In this document: piece by piece, positions 1 to 7,239 of the stretch
Layout of the letters: the number at the start of each line of letters is the position of its first letter
How positions within the stretch are numbered: position 1 is the first letter of the stretch
Assembly: GCA_023228445.1 (NCBI GenBank)
Contig: JALOBD010000030.1
Location: 1-17,074 of the forward strand
Length of the DNA: 17,074 nucleotides
DNA from: Sphaerochaeta sp.
Lineage (GTDB): Bacteria > Spirochaetota > Spirochaetia > Sphaerochaetales > Sphaerochaetaceae
Direction: 5' to 3'
Notes under the pieces: model-generated
The model's input: only the letters and a program-made list of their open reading frames with translations
Told to the model about the DNA's origin: nothing
Databases searched by the model: none
Program-made: the position numbers and the translations under genes

Positions 1-405
1 CGCCCGCATCGTCTGCTCGATGGAGACAATGTCCTCCTTGTTGAGGGTCAGCTCATCGTCGAAGCGAAAGTAGTATCCGTCTCCCAGTGCATGGCCGATG
101 ATCAGGCGGCGCGCCGGGTAGAGCATCGAGACGGCGGCGCAGAGCAGGTAGCAGATCGAGTGACGGTACATCCTCGTCCCCATGTCGCTGAAGAGGCGCA
201 CCGGGGAGAGGGTGCAGTCGGCCACCAGTGCACGGCTGCTGGAGTGGAACTCGCAGTTGACCAATGCCCCAATATAGGGGTTCTCAGCGTAGGAGGCACT
301 TCGGTTGTAATCGATGATACCCGCCTTGCGCATCACATCCTCGACAGAGGAACCGATGCCTACGGTCAAGGTCTGGTCGTTGATGGTTACGGCAATCTCT
401 CTCAT
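1..405 (-). CDS. Nucleoside (uridine-kinase-like) kinase with TGS/ThrRS-like N-terminus, N-terminal 135 codons only
   Basis: The reverse strand is open from an ATG at 405 to the window edge, so only the first 135 residues are visible. Residues 1-30 (MREIAVTINDQTLTV...) look like a TGS/beta-grasp domain. Around residues 105-120, HALGDGYYFRFDDE resembles the second additional domain of threonyl-tRNA synthetase. This pair of domains in front of a P-loop uridine-kinase domain is the known build of a ~550-residue family annotated as nucleoside kinase, common in spirochaetes, Bacteroidetes and Thermotogae. The kinase domain itself would lie outside the window, so catalysis cannot be checked. A Shine-Dalgarno-like GAGGG lies unusually close to the ATG. 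The gene diverges from the oxidoreductase-like gene at 451, with only 45 bp between them. A truncated free-standing TGS/SAD protein cannot be excluded. Confidence 0.75.
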   Translation of the reverse strand, partial: MREIAVTINDQTLTVGIGSSVEDVMRKAGIIDYNRSASYAENPYIGALVNCEFHSSSRALVADCTLSPVRLFSDMGTRMYRHSICYLLCAAVSMLYPARRLIIGHALGDGYYFRFDDELTLNKEDIVSIEQTMRA

Positions 406-450
406 ACCCTCAATGATACCGACACGAGAGGCGGACAACAAGAGCTGATA

Positions 451-2175
451 ATGGCGATTGACACCACCACAGTGGCTAGGTACCTTTGTAGTATGCACGA
501 ACAACCGCGCCGCACCATCTTGGTGGTCGACCTCGACAGCGAACAGAGTGAGCAGATCATGCTCACCGAGGTCCAGGCACGCCGTGTCAGTGGCGGTAGG
601 CTGTTGGCCCTCCACCTCTGGCAGCAGTACATGGATGCAAAGGCCCTCGACGCCGCCTCCTACGAAGGGGGCAATCCGATGGTGTTTGCCGCAGGCGGTG
701 CCGCCCAACTTGAGTTGAGGACACCCTCCTGCTATGTGGCAGTGACGCGCAATCCGACCAGCGGTGCCATCACCTGCGCCGTGGGTTCCTCGCAGCTGGG
801 AGACGGAATCCTCAGCTGCGGATACCTTGCGGTGGTCCTCATCGGCCGCATGCGGCGGCTGGGGGGCGTGCGTATCGATGAGGCGGGGGCGAGCTTTGTC
901 AGCGCAGAGGAGTACCACAACCTCGGTTCCACCACCGTTGCTCGCAAAGTCGGCAGAGAGCACATCATCGTCACTGGACCTGCCGGGGAGCAGTACAGCC
1001 CTTATGCTTCGCTCTACGTCGATGGGGAGAACATCGGTTCGGGTGGGGTGGGGTCGGTGCTCGGACGAAAGAACGTCAAGTACATCGCCTTGAGCGTTGA
1101 GCACCAGGGCAGGGAGAGCGGTGATGTCAAGCGGCAGGCGCTCTACAACCGACGAACCGACCGACGGGTTGCACGCTCCAGGACCGCTTCCATGATCGCA
1201 GAGTACGGGGACTTGGCGTTGCTCAAGTGGGCCAACACCCATGGTTGGGCTGCCATCGAAGGGTGGTCGCTGCGCCGCGACGGACGGCTGTGGGCGCTCA
1301 CCGACAAGATTGCCCAAGTCCCTCGGACCATCACGCTGACCCACGCGTTGGCCCTCGGTCCCAACCTCGGCCTCTTTGAGGTCGGTTCAGTGGCTCGACT
1401 GGCCCGACGCTGTCTGGACAACGGCCTGGACCCGATCAGCATCTCGGCGCTCCTCTGCTGGGCCAAGGAGAGCCGCCAGGAGGGGTTGCTCCCGTTCTTG
1501 CCCGACCTCAGACACCCCGACCCGGCGCTCTACGAGCGGGTACTGGACAGCATCGCCTACCGGCGGGGGAGCGGTGGGGCGGAGCTTGCCTATCCACTGG
1601 ATGAGTTGGTGCGCCGCCACGGCGGGGGACGGTACGCCTACCTGGTAGGCAAGCGGGCCATCGCACCCTTTGATCTGCGGGCCCTTCCAGCCACTGCGCT
1701 CTTGTCCGCCTTGGGTGATGAGGCGGTTGTCTACGGTGAACTGGTGGCAGGAAACCGCCACCGCAGGGGCAATGAGCGGACCCTTGCCCGCCGGGCCCGC
1801 TTCGCCCAGGTGCTCAGAGCCTCGGCCTCCTCTGTTGGTGTCCACCCCAATGCACTGATCGACCTCTCAAAGGGGCCCCGCCTCTTTGGCAAACGCCGGT
1901 GCTTCCTCCTGCTCGCTACGGCGGCGAGCCTGGCCGAAGGACGGACCATCTCCATTGCGGAGGTCATCGAATACGGCAGGACCAGCCTCGAGCTTGAGCA
2001 AGCCATCAATGAAGAGCTCAATGCCAGCACTGACGCCAGCCTCCCCGAACGGATGCTCGTCGATGGCACGAGCCACTATCCCAAGGCCCAGGTGGTCCCG
2101 TTGGCGCGTCTGTTGTACGCCTATCGATCGATCAGGGCGAGGGAGAAGCAACACGAGCCATCACCGACACGGTGA
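451..2175 (+). CDS. Divergent aldehyde:ferredoxin oxidoreductase (AOR) family protein lacking the Fe-S cysteines
   Basis: The protein is 574 residues from this ATG. Its landmarks follow the AOR family in order: an N-terminal strand RTILVVDLD; the domain-1 stretch GGNPMVFAAGG...TRNPTSGAIT; GPAGEQYSPYASLYVD...GSGGVGSVLGRKNVK; the helical-domain signature CLDNGLDPISISALLCWAKE; RYAYLVGKRAIAPFDLRA; and a C-terminal TDASLPERM. Family members oxidise aldehydes with a tungsten-bispterin and a [4Fe-4S] cluster. Here the usual CxxCxxxC segment is missing and replaced by a shorter loop, and the usual DSLGLC motif reads as ASASSVGV. The RGGLG pterin contact reads SGGVG. There is no CxxC pair anywhere in the protein. 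The fold is therefore recognisable but the redox site appears lost. ATG 493 (MHEQPRRTILVVDL) matches the usual family start better than 451, and neither has a strong ribosome site. The open frame upstream to 91 overlaps the kinase gene and is not coding. Confidence 0.8.
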   Translation: MAIDTTTVARYLCSMHEQPRRTILVVDLDSEQSEQIMLTEVQARRVSGGRLLALHLWQQYMDAKALDAASYEGGNPMVFAAGGAAQLELRTPSCYVAVTRNPTSGAITCAVGSSQLGDGILSCGYLAVVLIGRMRRLGGVRIDEAGASFVSAEEYHNLGSTTVARKVGREHIIVTGPAGEQYSPYASLYVDGENIGSGGVGSVLGRKNVKYIALSVEHQGRESGDVKRQALYNRRTDRRVARSRTASMIAEYGDLALLKWANTHGWAAIEGWSLRRDGRLWALTDKIAQVPRTITLTHALALGPNLGLFEVGSVARLARRCLDNGLDPISISALLCWAKESRQEGLLPFLPDLRHPDPALYERVLDSIAYRRGSGGAELAYPLDELVRRHGGGRYAYLVGKRAIAPFDLRALPATALLSALGDEAVVYGELVAGNRHRRGNERTLARRARFAQVLRASASSVGVHPNALIDLSKGPRLFGKRRCFLLLATAASLAEGRTISIAEVIEYGRTSLELEQAINEELNASTDASLPERMLVDGTSHYPKAQVVPLARLLYAYRSIRAREKQHEPSPTR

Positions 2176-2654
2176 ATGGACGCTTTGTGCGAGCGCAGGA
2201 GCGCATAGGTCTTCCCCCACCGTGAGCGTGTGAGCGCCGGAGACCCTCCGTTGATCTGAAGGACCCCCGATGCATCGATCTCCAAAAGCGGTACATGGGT
2301 ATGGCCGGTGATGAGGATATCCCCGCGCCCCAAGCCGTAGTGGGCGGGTTCGAAGAAGAGGTCACCGTGGGTCACCATGATGGTACGGTCCTGCCAACGG
2401 CGCTGGAGCAGGCGGGGAGGGTAGGTGATCTGTGACCGGGAGAAGGCGTAGCTCGAGTCGCAATTCCCCCGTACCACGGTCAGTGGCGGGGCTTGGGAGA
2501 GGAGAACCTTGAAGTTCGGGTCGTCGCCGGGGCAGAGGTCGCCGGCAATGATGAGGTGGCTCGCCTCCTCGATTCTGCTGCGCTCGACCACCGCTCGCAG
2601 GGCGTCCACCGAGCCGTGCAGGTCGGCGGTGATGAGCACGGTGCCGTCCAGCAC
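2121..2654 (-). CDS. YfcE/MJ0936-type metallophosphoesterase
   Basis: A calcineurin-like phosphodiesterase of the short YfcE/MJ0936 class, about 177 residues. The metal-binding motifs occur in the expected order: TADLHG near the N-terminus, AGDLCPGDD, VVRGNCD, VTHGD and ITGHTHVP. Related enzymes hydrolyse phosphodiesters in the cytosol using two metal ions; the physiological substrate is unknown. I place the start at GTG 2654 because GGAGGAGG lies five bases upstream and family members begin only a few residues before the first strand. ATG 2669 and ATG 2693 are in-frame alternatives with poorer ribosome sites. The last 55 bases overlap, antisense, the end of the AOR-like gene. Upstream it is divergent from the hydrolase gene, sharing an AT-rich intergenic stretch. 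Confidence 0.88.
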   Translation of the reverse strand: MLDGTVLITADLHGSVDALRAVVERSRIEEASHLIIAGDLCPGDDPNFKVLLSQAPPLTVVRGNCDSSYAFSRSQITYPPRLLQRRWQDRTIMVTHGDLFFEPAHYGLGRGDILITGHTHVPLLEIDASGVLQINGGSPALTRSRWGKTYALLRSHKASIHRVGDGSCCFSLALIDR

Positions 2655-2695
2655 TCCACCCTCCTCCATTCTCGGGATAAATCTCCGAATCATCC

Positions 2696-2724
2696 TTGAG
2701 AATTGCGCTCTTTGTTGCTACTAT
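2696..2724 (+). promoter_or_regulatory. Candidate sigma70 promoter for the hydrolase gene
   Basis: TTGAGA at 2696-2701 is followed after 17 bases by TACTAT at 2719-2724. An overlapping better -10, TATGAT at 2722-2727, would have a 20-base spacer. It lies in a conspicuously AT-rich pocket between two divergent genes in otherwise GC-rich DNA. A TATAAT also reads on the opposite strand at 2734-2739, but without a matching -35. This is a by-eye motif only. Confidence 0.35.
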
Positions 2725-2768
2725 GATACGAGAATTATATAATTATGTACAAGATGGGGGATGCGTGT

Positions 2769-3695
2769 ATGGCAACGATGGGAACGTTGACGTGTAGTGA
2801 CTCGACTGAAGTGGTCTATCGCATCTGGGTGCCCGAGGGGGGGGCGGTCGATGGAACCTTGCTGATCCTCCATGGTATGGCCGAACACTCGGCCCGCTAC
2901 GATGATTTTGCCCGGTTCTTGGCAGCCAAGCAGATCGCCGTGTACGCACCCGACCACCGTGGCCATGGACAGACTGCACTGAAGGGCAATGCGACACTGG
3001 GGTGGTTTGCCGAGAGGGATGGGTGGCAGCGCGTCGTCGACGACGCCCTTGAGCTTGCCAACCTGATCGCGGCTGAGTATCCGCAAAAACCGCTCTTTGT
3101 CCTGGGCCACTCGATGGGCTCCTTTTTGGCCCGTACCCTGATCGCACAGAACCCCGACCTCGTCGATGGAGCCATCATCATGGGAACGGGAGCCGGCCAA
3201 GGCCTCCTGGGCAAGGTTGGCAAGATGATCGCCTCCAGCAACGTGAAAAAGCACGGCTCGACCCACCCCGACAAGCTCATGGACAAGATGAGCTTCGGTT
3301 CCTTCAACAACCACATCACCGATGCCAAAACCCCGTTCGATTGGCTCAGTCGTGACGCAGACAAGGTCAAGGAGTATGTCGAAGATCCACTGTGTGGCTT
3401 CGTCTGCACGTCGCGCTTCTTCTGTGACTTGCTCGATGGTGTGCAGATGGCCAATGACCGGCACCGTGCCCAAAGCCTTCCCGCCGACCTGCCGATGCTG
3501 ATCATCAGCGGCAGCGAGGACCCGGTGGGTAAGTTCGGCAAGGGCGTGGGCAAGGTCCATGCCCTCTACCAGGGCTGCGGCCTCGAGGACCTGACGGTCA
3601 CCCTCATCGAGGGAGCACGCCACGAAGTGCTCAACGAGACCGACCGAACCGATACGATGGAGTACCTGGGCGCATGGATTCTGGCCAGACTCTAG
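2769..3695 (+). CDS. Alpha/beta hydrolase, monoacylglycerol lipase / lysophospholipase-like
   Basis: A 308-residue serine hydrolase of the PldB/monoacylglycerol-lipase type. The oxyanion-hole strand LLILHGMAEHSARY is followed by APDHRGHGQT and the nucleophile elbow GHSMGS (Ser115). The likely acid is Asp251 (SGSEDPVG) and the base His285 (GARHEVLN), giving a complete catalytic triad. Family members cleave acylglycerols or lysophospholipids; no signal peptide is visible, so it should be cytosolic. ATG 2769 is chosen because GGGGG lies eight bases upstream; ATG 2745 in the same frame would add eight residues but lacks a good ribosome site. The 3' end overlaps the following YihY gene by 22 bases, indicating co-transcription. 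Confidence 0.87.
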   Translation: MATMGTLTCSDSTEVVYRIWVPEGGAVDGTLLILHGMAEHSARYDDFARFLAAKQIAVYAPDHRGHGQTALKGNATLGWFAERDGWQRVVDDALELANLIAAEYPQKPLFVLGHSMGSFLARTLIAQNPDLVDGAIIMGTGAGQGLLGKVGKMIASSNVKKHGSTHPDKLMDKMSFGSFNNHITDAKTPFDWLSRDADKVKEYVEDPLCGFVCTSRFFCDLLDGVQMANDRHRAQSLPADLPMLIISGSEDPVGKFGKGVGKVHALYQGCGLEDLTVTLIEGARHEVLNETDRTDTMEYLGAWILARL

Positions 3696-4939
3696 CGAAG
3701 CGGTGGCTACTGGTCATCGCATCAAACCTCAAGCATGCACGACAGTTCCTCCAGACGGTCTTCCGTCAGTCGATCAGGGACAACATCCTCAACTCTGCAT
3801 CGGGCCTCGTCTACTCCACGCTTTTGGCCATCGTGCCAGCCTTGACCTTCCTCTTCACCTTCTTCAATGCGTTGGGGGTCCTCGGACCGCTGGTCGATGT
3901 GCTCAACCTGTGGTTCGTCGAGCTCGCCGGAGCGGAGGCGGGCAGTGAGTTGATGAGCATGATCAACCACTATACCCGCAACGCCACCAGCCTGGGCGTG
4001 GTGGGCCTGATCTCCTTTCTGGTGACGATGGTCCTCTTGGTCAACAAGGCGTGGTCGGTGATCAATAAGATCTACCGCTCCAGTCGCAACTCCAACCCGG
4101 TCAAACGCTTCGCTGGCTTTCTCACCTTTTTGATCGTCGCCAGCCTGCTCTTGGCCGCCTACGTGAGCATGGAGTCAGCGCTCACCTCCTGGTACTTCAA
4201 GATTCTCGGCATCCCCATCGGACGGGGCTTCGGTGCGCTGCGCACCTTCGGCCCCACCCTGATCATCGCCTTGATCATCTTCCTGCTGATCTACTTCGTC
4301 CCCAACACCAAGGTGCGCTTCAACGCAGCACTCTTGGGCAGCGTCAGCGGCATGGTCATCATCACGGTCTTCAACAAGTTCACTTCGCTCTTGACCCGCA
4401 TGGCGACCAACTTCTCGGTCATCTACGGCTCATTTGCCGCAGTCTTCCTCTTCCTCTTCTTCTGCTACGTCTTCTGGGCGACGATCTTTTTCAGCGTCGA
4501 GTTGGCCTATGTCTTCCAGTTCCGCCCCGATGGATCGACCATCACCGGCTTGCCGCAGAGCCCGGCATTGCAGCTCAGCGAGGGGACCAACATCATGATG
4601 CTCATCGGCAGCAACTTCCGTGACGGCAAGGGTCCCACCACCATCAAGGAGATGCTCGACCGCCTCGTCATCCCGTACAACCGATTGCAAGCGTTCTTGC
4701 AGCTGCTCACCCAGCTGGGGTTCATCACCCCCACCAACAACAGCTACACTGCCTTCATCCCCAACAAGCCGCTGGAGAACCTGCGCCTCCAAGACCTGGT
4801 CACAGCCCTCTATGGCCTGGAGTCCATGGATGAGGTGGAGCGTGACACCGCCGGTGAAGCGGTGGCCCGCGAGGTGGAGGGCAAGGGCATCGCCTCGCTG
4901 GGATCATTGACCATCGAGAACCTGTTGCAACGTATCTGA
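3674..4939 (+). CDS. YihY/virulence factor BrkB family inner-membrane protein
   Basis: A 421-residue protein. Residues about 38-68 (NILNSASGLVYSTLLAIVPALTFLFTFF) carry the family signature of an amphipathic start followed by the first membrane helix. Further hydrophobic segments at roughly 105-125, 146-168, 188-210, 218-240 and 250-280 give about six transmembrane helices. From about residue 295 a soluble tail (TIKEMLDRLVIPYNRLQAFLQLLTQLGFI) looks like a winged-helix-type cytoplasmic domain, seen in long members of the family. The family was once called tRNA-processing RNase BN, a label since withdrawn; its function is not established. The start lies inside the end of the hydrolase gene (22-base overlap) with no strong ribosome site, suggesting translational coupling. 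Confidence 0.88.
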   Translation: MDSGQTLAKRWLLVIASNLKHARQFLQTVFRQSIRDNILNSASGLVYSTLLAIVPALTFLFTFFNALGVLGPLVDVLNLWFVELAGAEAGSELMSMINHYTRNATSLGVVGLISFLVTMVLLVNKAWSVINKIYRSSRNSNPVKRFAGFLTFLIVASLLLAAYVSMESALTSWYFKILGIPIGRGFGALRTFGPTLIIALIIFLLIYFVPNTKVRFNAALLGSVSGMVIITVFNKFTSLLTRMATNFSVIYGSFAAVFLFLFFCYVFWATIFFSVELAYVFQFRPDGSTITGLPQSPALQLSEGTNIMMLIGSNFRDGKGPTTIKEMLDRLVIPYNRLQAFLQLLTQLGFITPTNNSYTAFIPNKPLENLRLQDLVTALYGLESMDEVERDTAGEAVAREVEGKGIASLGSLTIENLLQRI

Positions 4940-4974
4940 TTGGTTGCCAAACAATTCAAATCACGGAGAATGCC

Positions 4975-5451
4975 ATGTTCCTAGACCCCGATACCCAACC
5001 ACCCGTCGATGCCCTGCTCTGGCACTCGTTGCCCGATGAGTCGACCCGGGCACTTCAGAGGTGGCAGATCGGCTCGCTTGTGGGTATCCTCTACAAGAAC
5101 CCGCCCACCCGCTCTGCCGAGAGCTTGGTGGCGATTCCCTACTCGCTGGTCATCCGGCGCGGCACTGCCACCATCCTCGTCGTCTCTTTGGAGATGGAGG
5201 ACCTGCGTACCCTTGCGCTGCACTTCGGTTGCTCGCTGAGAGAGCTGCAACAGGAGTACCAGACAAAGGGGAGCTTCGCTGCGGCGTACAGCTACCGCTA
5301 CGCTGGCGGAAAGCGGGAATCGATGGGTCCGTACACCGGAGGCCTTGGCTTGGAGGAGGTCACCGCCTTCCTGTTGGAGGCGGCGTTGGACATCTTCGAC
5401 CTGGTCGCTGAACCGCGCCTTTTAGAAGGTGAAGATAAAGCTCCCCGATAG
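4975..5451 (+). CDS. Hypothetical protein, 158 residues
   Basis: I do not recognise this protein. It has a credible ribosome site (GGAG, seven bases before the ATG) and lies 35 bases after the YihY gene on the same strand, so it is probably the third gene of that transcript. It is soluble, with no signal peptide or membrane helix. Features include a strand-rich centre (SLVAIPYSLVIRRGTATILVVSLEME), then a helix-like LRTLALHFGCSLRELQQEY, then the glycine-rich YRYAGGKRESMGPYTGGLGLEE and an acidic end. The terminal 30 bases overlap, antisense, the end of the lipoprotein gene. Reading frame, spacing and ribosome site support a real gene; the function is unknown. Confidence 0.75.
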   Translation: MFLDPDTQPPVDALLWHSLPDESTRALQRWQIGSLVGILYKNPPTRSAESLVAIPYSLVIRRGTATILVVSLEMEDLRTLALHFGCSLRELQQEYQTKGSFAAAYSYRYAGGKRESMGPYTGGLGLEEVTAFLLEAALDIFDLVAEPRLLEGEDKAPR

Positions 5452-5817
5452 GCTCACCGACGATGTGTGCTGTCGATCGTCAGGGGGCGAGAGGCGCAAG
5501 ATCCCGTCCTTGCCCGCCTCGATGGCATCGGGAAGGTAGAGGCGCGATGTGTGCTCTGAGGCGACCAGCGTAGTGAAGAGGCGGTGAGGCTCGTCGGCGA
5601 GCAAGGCGCGCAGAGCGATGCCGTCGATCTCAAGGCGAACCCAATCCCCGCTACGATACCCGCTTTGGGCCAACTCCTCGCGTCCCACCGAAAGGGTTGC
5701 CACCATCGCCGTTGCCCGCTCGCCGATGGAGAAGGGCAACGCCTGGGGCCGTTGGGAGGTGGCGCAGGAGGTGAGCACCAACACAAAGACCAACAATGCA
5801 ATACTGATGTGCTTCAT
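5422..5817 (-). CDS. Small predicted lipoprotein
   Basis: A 131-residue protein with an N-terminal signal of two charged residues, a hydrophobic core and a lipobox LTSC, placing the lipidated cysteine at residue 18. The mature part is about 114 residues and looks beta-rich (TAMVATLSVG, DWVRLEIDGIALRALL, SGSFIFTF at the end). I recognise no family. Its ATG follows the TAG of the Crp/Fnr gene with no gap, and AGGAG lies seven bases upstream inside that gene, so the two are surely co-transcribed. It probably sits at the outer leaflet of the inner membrane or in the outer membrane. Its function is unknown; the neighbouring regulator suggests conditional expression. Confidence 0.75.
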   Translation of the reverse strand: MKHISIALLVFVLVLTSCATSQRPQALPFSIGERATAMVATLSVGREELAQSGYRSGDWVRLEIDGIALRALLADEPHRLFTTLVASEHTSRLYLPDAIEAGKDGILRLSPPDDRQHTSSVSLSGSFIFTF

Positions 5818-6483
5818 CTAGAACTCCTCATGGTGGAGGGTGAACTCCCGTCTACGATACTCCACCAGGCCGTCAGCCTGCATCCGGGAGAGCTCGGTGG
5901 ACATGGCACTGCGCTCAACGCAGAGGTAGTCGGCGAGCTGCTGGCGGTCAAAGGGTATGGTGAAGGTCCGATTCTGCTGGCGGCGGGACTCACTGTTGAG
6001 GTAGGAGAGCAGCTTGTCCCGGGTGGAGCGCTTGGTAAGGTGGTCGATCTTCTTCATCAGCTCAAGGTTCTTCTGACTGAGGAGGCGCACCATATTTTCG
6101 ATGAGGGTGTGGTGGTAGAGACAACACTTCTGGCAGCTGGCGACGATCTTGTGGACGTTGAGAAAGAGGATTGTAGAGCGCTCGGCGGTGACGACGCTCA
6201 CCTCGCTCGGCAGTGCGGTACACGCCAAGGCCTCGGCGAAGCTCTCGCCGACGGCGACATCGGCGACCAGTGACCGGTTGCCCCAGAAGTCGTGGCGGGT
6301 GATATGGACCCGTCCTGTCAGTACGATGCCCAGCTCATCGGTGTGATCGCCCTCCTTGATGATGGCCCAGTCGCGCTCATAGTCGTCCGTCCTCCCCTCC
6401 AGGCATTGGAGCAGGGAGGCGATCTCATCGGCAGTGGTCCCGGCAAAGAGGGTGGATGTTTGGAGAATCTGTACCATTTTCAT
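5818..6483 (-). CDS. Crp/Fnr family transcriptional regulator
   Basis: A 221-residue regulator with the standard two-part build. Residues about 15-115 form a cyclic-nucleotide-binding-type beta-roll (IIKEGDHTDELGIVLTGRVHITR...VADVAVGESFAE). A long dimerisation helix follows (HTLIENMVRLLSQKNLELMKKIDHL). The C-terminal winged helix reads FTIPFDRQQLADYLCVERSAMSTELSRMQADGLVEY. The phosphate-binding RxS pattern of cAMP binders is not evident. A cysteine cluster SCQKCC just before the dimer helix, with Cys in ALACTAL and in the DNA-binding helix, suggests redox or metal/Fe-S sensing, as in clostridial relatives linked to ferredoxin genes. The gene is divergent from such a ferredoxin gene, with a palindrome between them. 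The ribosome site is weak; Met3 (6477) is an alternative start. Confidence 0.88.
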   Translation of the reverse strand: MKMVQILQTSTLFAGTTADEIASLLQCLEGRTDDYERDWAIIKEGDHTDELGIVLTGRVHITRHDFWGNRSLVADVAVGESFAEALACTALPSEVSVVTAERSTILFLNVHKIVASCQKCCLYHHTLIENMVRLLSQKNLELMKKIDHLTKRSTRDKLLSYLNSESRRQQNRTFTIPFDRQQLADYLCVERSAMSTELSRMQADGLVEYRRREFTLHHEEF

Positions 6484-6498
6484 AGGAATTTTACCCTG

Positions 6499-6520
6499 TG
6501 TTGGAAAAACAACATATATA
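6499..6520. promoter_or_regulatory. Palindromic candidate Crp/Fnr operator with adjoining -10
   Basis: TGTTG-GAAAAA-CAACA at 6499-6514 is a perfect 5-6-5 inverted repeat. This is the same geometry as Crp (TGTGA-N6-TCACA) and Hcp-regulator sites. TATATA at 6515-6520 directly follows and could be the -10 for the rightward ferredoxin gene. The site would then cover the -35/spacer region. It lies 16 bases from the start of the divergent Crp/Fnr gene, which is the obvious candidate to bind it. Confidence 0.5.
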
Positions 6521-6570
6521 CCTCGATGGGCATGGTAGCATACACACCAAATCCAGACAATGGAGCGAAT

Positions 6571-7239
6571 ATGCTACGACAGATCATTACCATAGACAGT
6601 GAGCAGTGCATCGGCTGTGGCCTCTGTGTGAGCGCCTGCCAGGAGGGTGCCATCTCGATGGTGAACGGCAAGGCGGTCCTGCTCAGGGAGGACTACTGTG
6701 ACGGGCTCGGCAACTGCCTGCCTGTCTGCCCCAGCGGGGCCATCACCTTTGAGATGCGCCAAGCGCCCGCCTTCACTGGTGACAGCAAAGGGGCAGAGCC
6801 GCTCTTCTCGTGCCCTGGGACGCAGATCAAGAGCCGGGACGCGAAGAAGGACGAATCACCGGTGTCAGGTCAGGCGAGCCAGCTGCACCAATGGCCGGTG
6901 CAGCTCAAGCTCGTTGCACCCAACGCCAGCTTTCTCCAACACTGTGACCTGCTCATCGCCGCCGACTGCGCCGCCTTTGCCCACGGCTCCTTCCACCAGA
7001 CCTTCATGAAGGATCGGGTGACCCTCATCGGGTGCCCGAAGCTGGATAACGTCGACTACAGTGAGAAGCTTGCCCGGATCATCGCCGACCACTCGGTTGG
7101 CTCGATCACCGTCGCACGGATGGAGGTTCCTTGCTGCGGAGGGCTCGACCACGCCGTCAGGCGCGCCATCGAGGCAAGTGGAACGAATGTCCCCCTTGCT
7201 GTGGTGACCCTCACCACCGATGGGGATATCATCAGCTAG
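6571..7239 (+). CDS. 4Fe-4S ferredoxin-type protein with extra C-terminal domain
   Basis: A 222-residue protein. The N-terminal 65 residues are a two-cluster ferredoxin module. The first motif is complete (CIGCGLCVSACQEGAI). In the second (CDGLGNCLPVCPSGAI) the normal second cysteine position is Leu, leaving three of the four ligands. The remaining ~150 residues carry further Cys (LFSCPG, QHCDLL, ADCAAF, IGCPKLDN and a CCGG near the end), suggesting another metal or Fe-S site. The family occurs beside Crp/Fnr regulators in anaerobes and is thought to move electrons, but its partner is unknown. ATG 6571 is chosen for GGAG five bases upstream; ATG 6526 and 6532 in the same frame are less likely. 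Its TAG stop shares a CTAG with the stop of the convergent outer-membrane gene. Confidence 0.85.
   Translation: MLRQIITIDSEQCIGCGLCVSACQEGAISMVNGKAVLLREDYCDGLGNCLPVCPSGAITFEMRQAPAFTGDSKGAEPLFSCPGTQIKSRDAKKDESPVSGQASQLHQWPVQLKLVAPNASFLQHCDLLIAADCAAFAHGSFHQTFMKDRVTLIGCPKLDNVDYSEKLARIIADHSVGSITVARMEVPCCGGLDHAVRRAIEASGTNVPLAVVTLTTDGDIIS

Noticed and set aside
91..450. Upstream open extension of the AOR-like frame
   Set aside because: It runs antisense through the nucleoside kinase gene, has no AOR similarity and is low-complexity. Family members begin near the RTILVVDLD strand.
2721..3623. A 300-codon open frame antisense to the hydrolase gene
   Set aside because: The + strand carries a full catalytic triad. 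The reverse frame has no recognisable domain or ribosome site and arises from codon bias in GC-rich DNA.
5584..6273. A 229-codon + strand frame across the lipoprotein and Crp/Fnr genes
   Set aside because: The reverse strand encodes a lipobox protein and an HTH regulator with good spacing. The + frame is a Leu/Gly/Glu-rich shadow.
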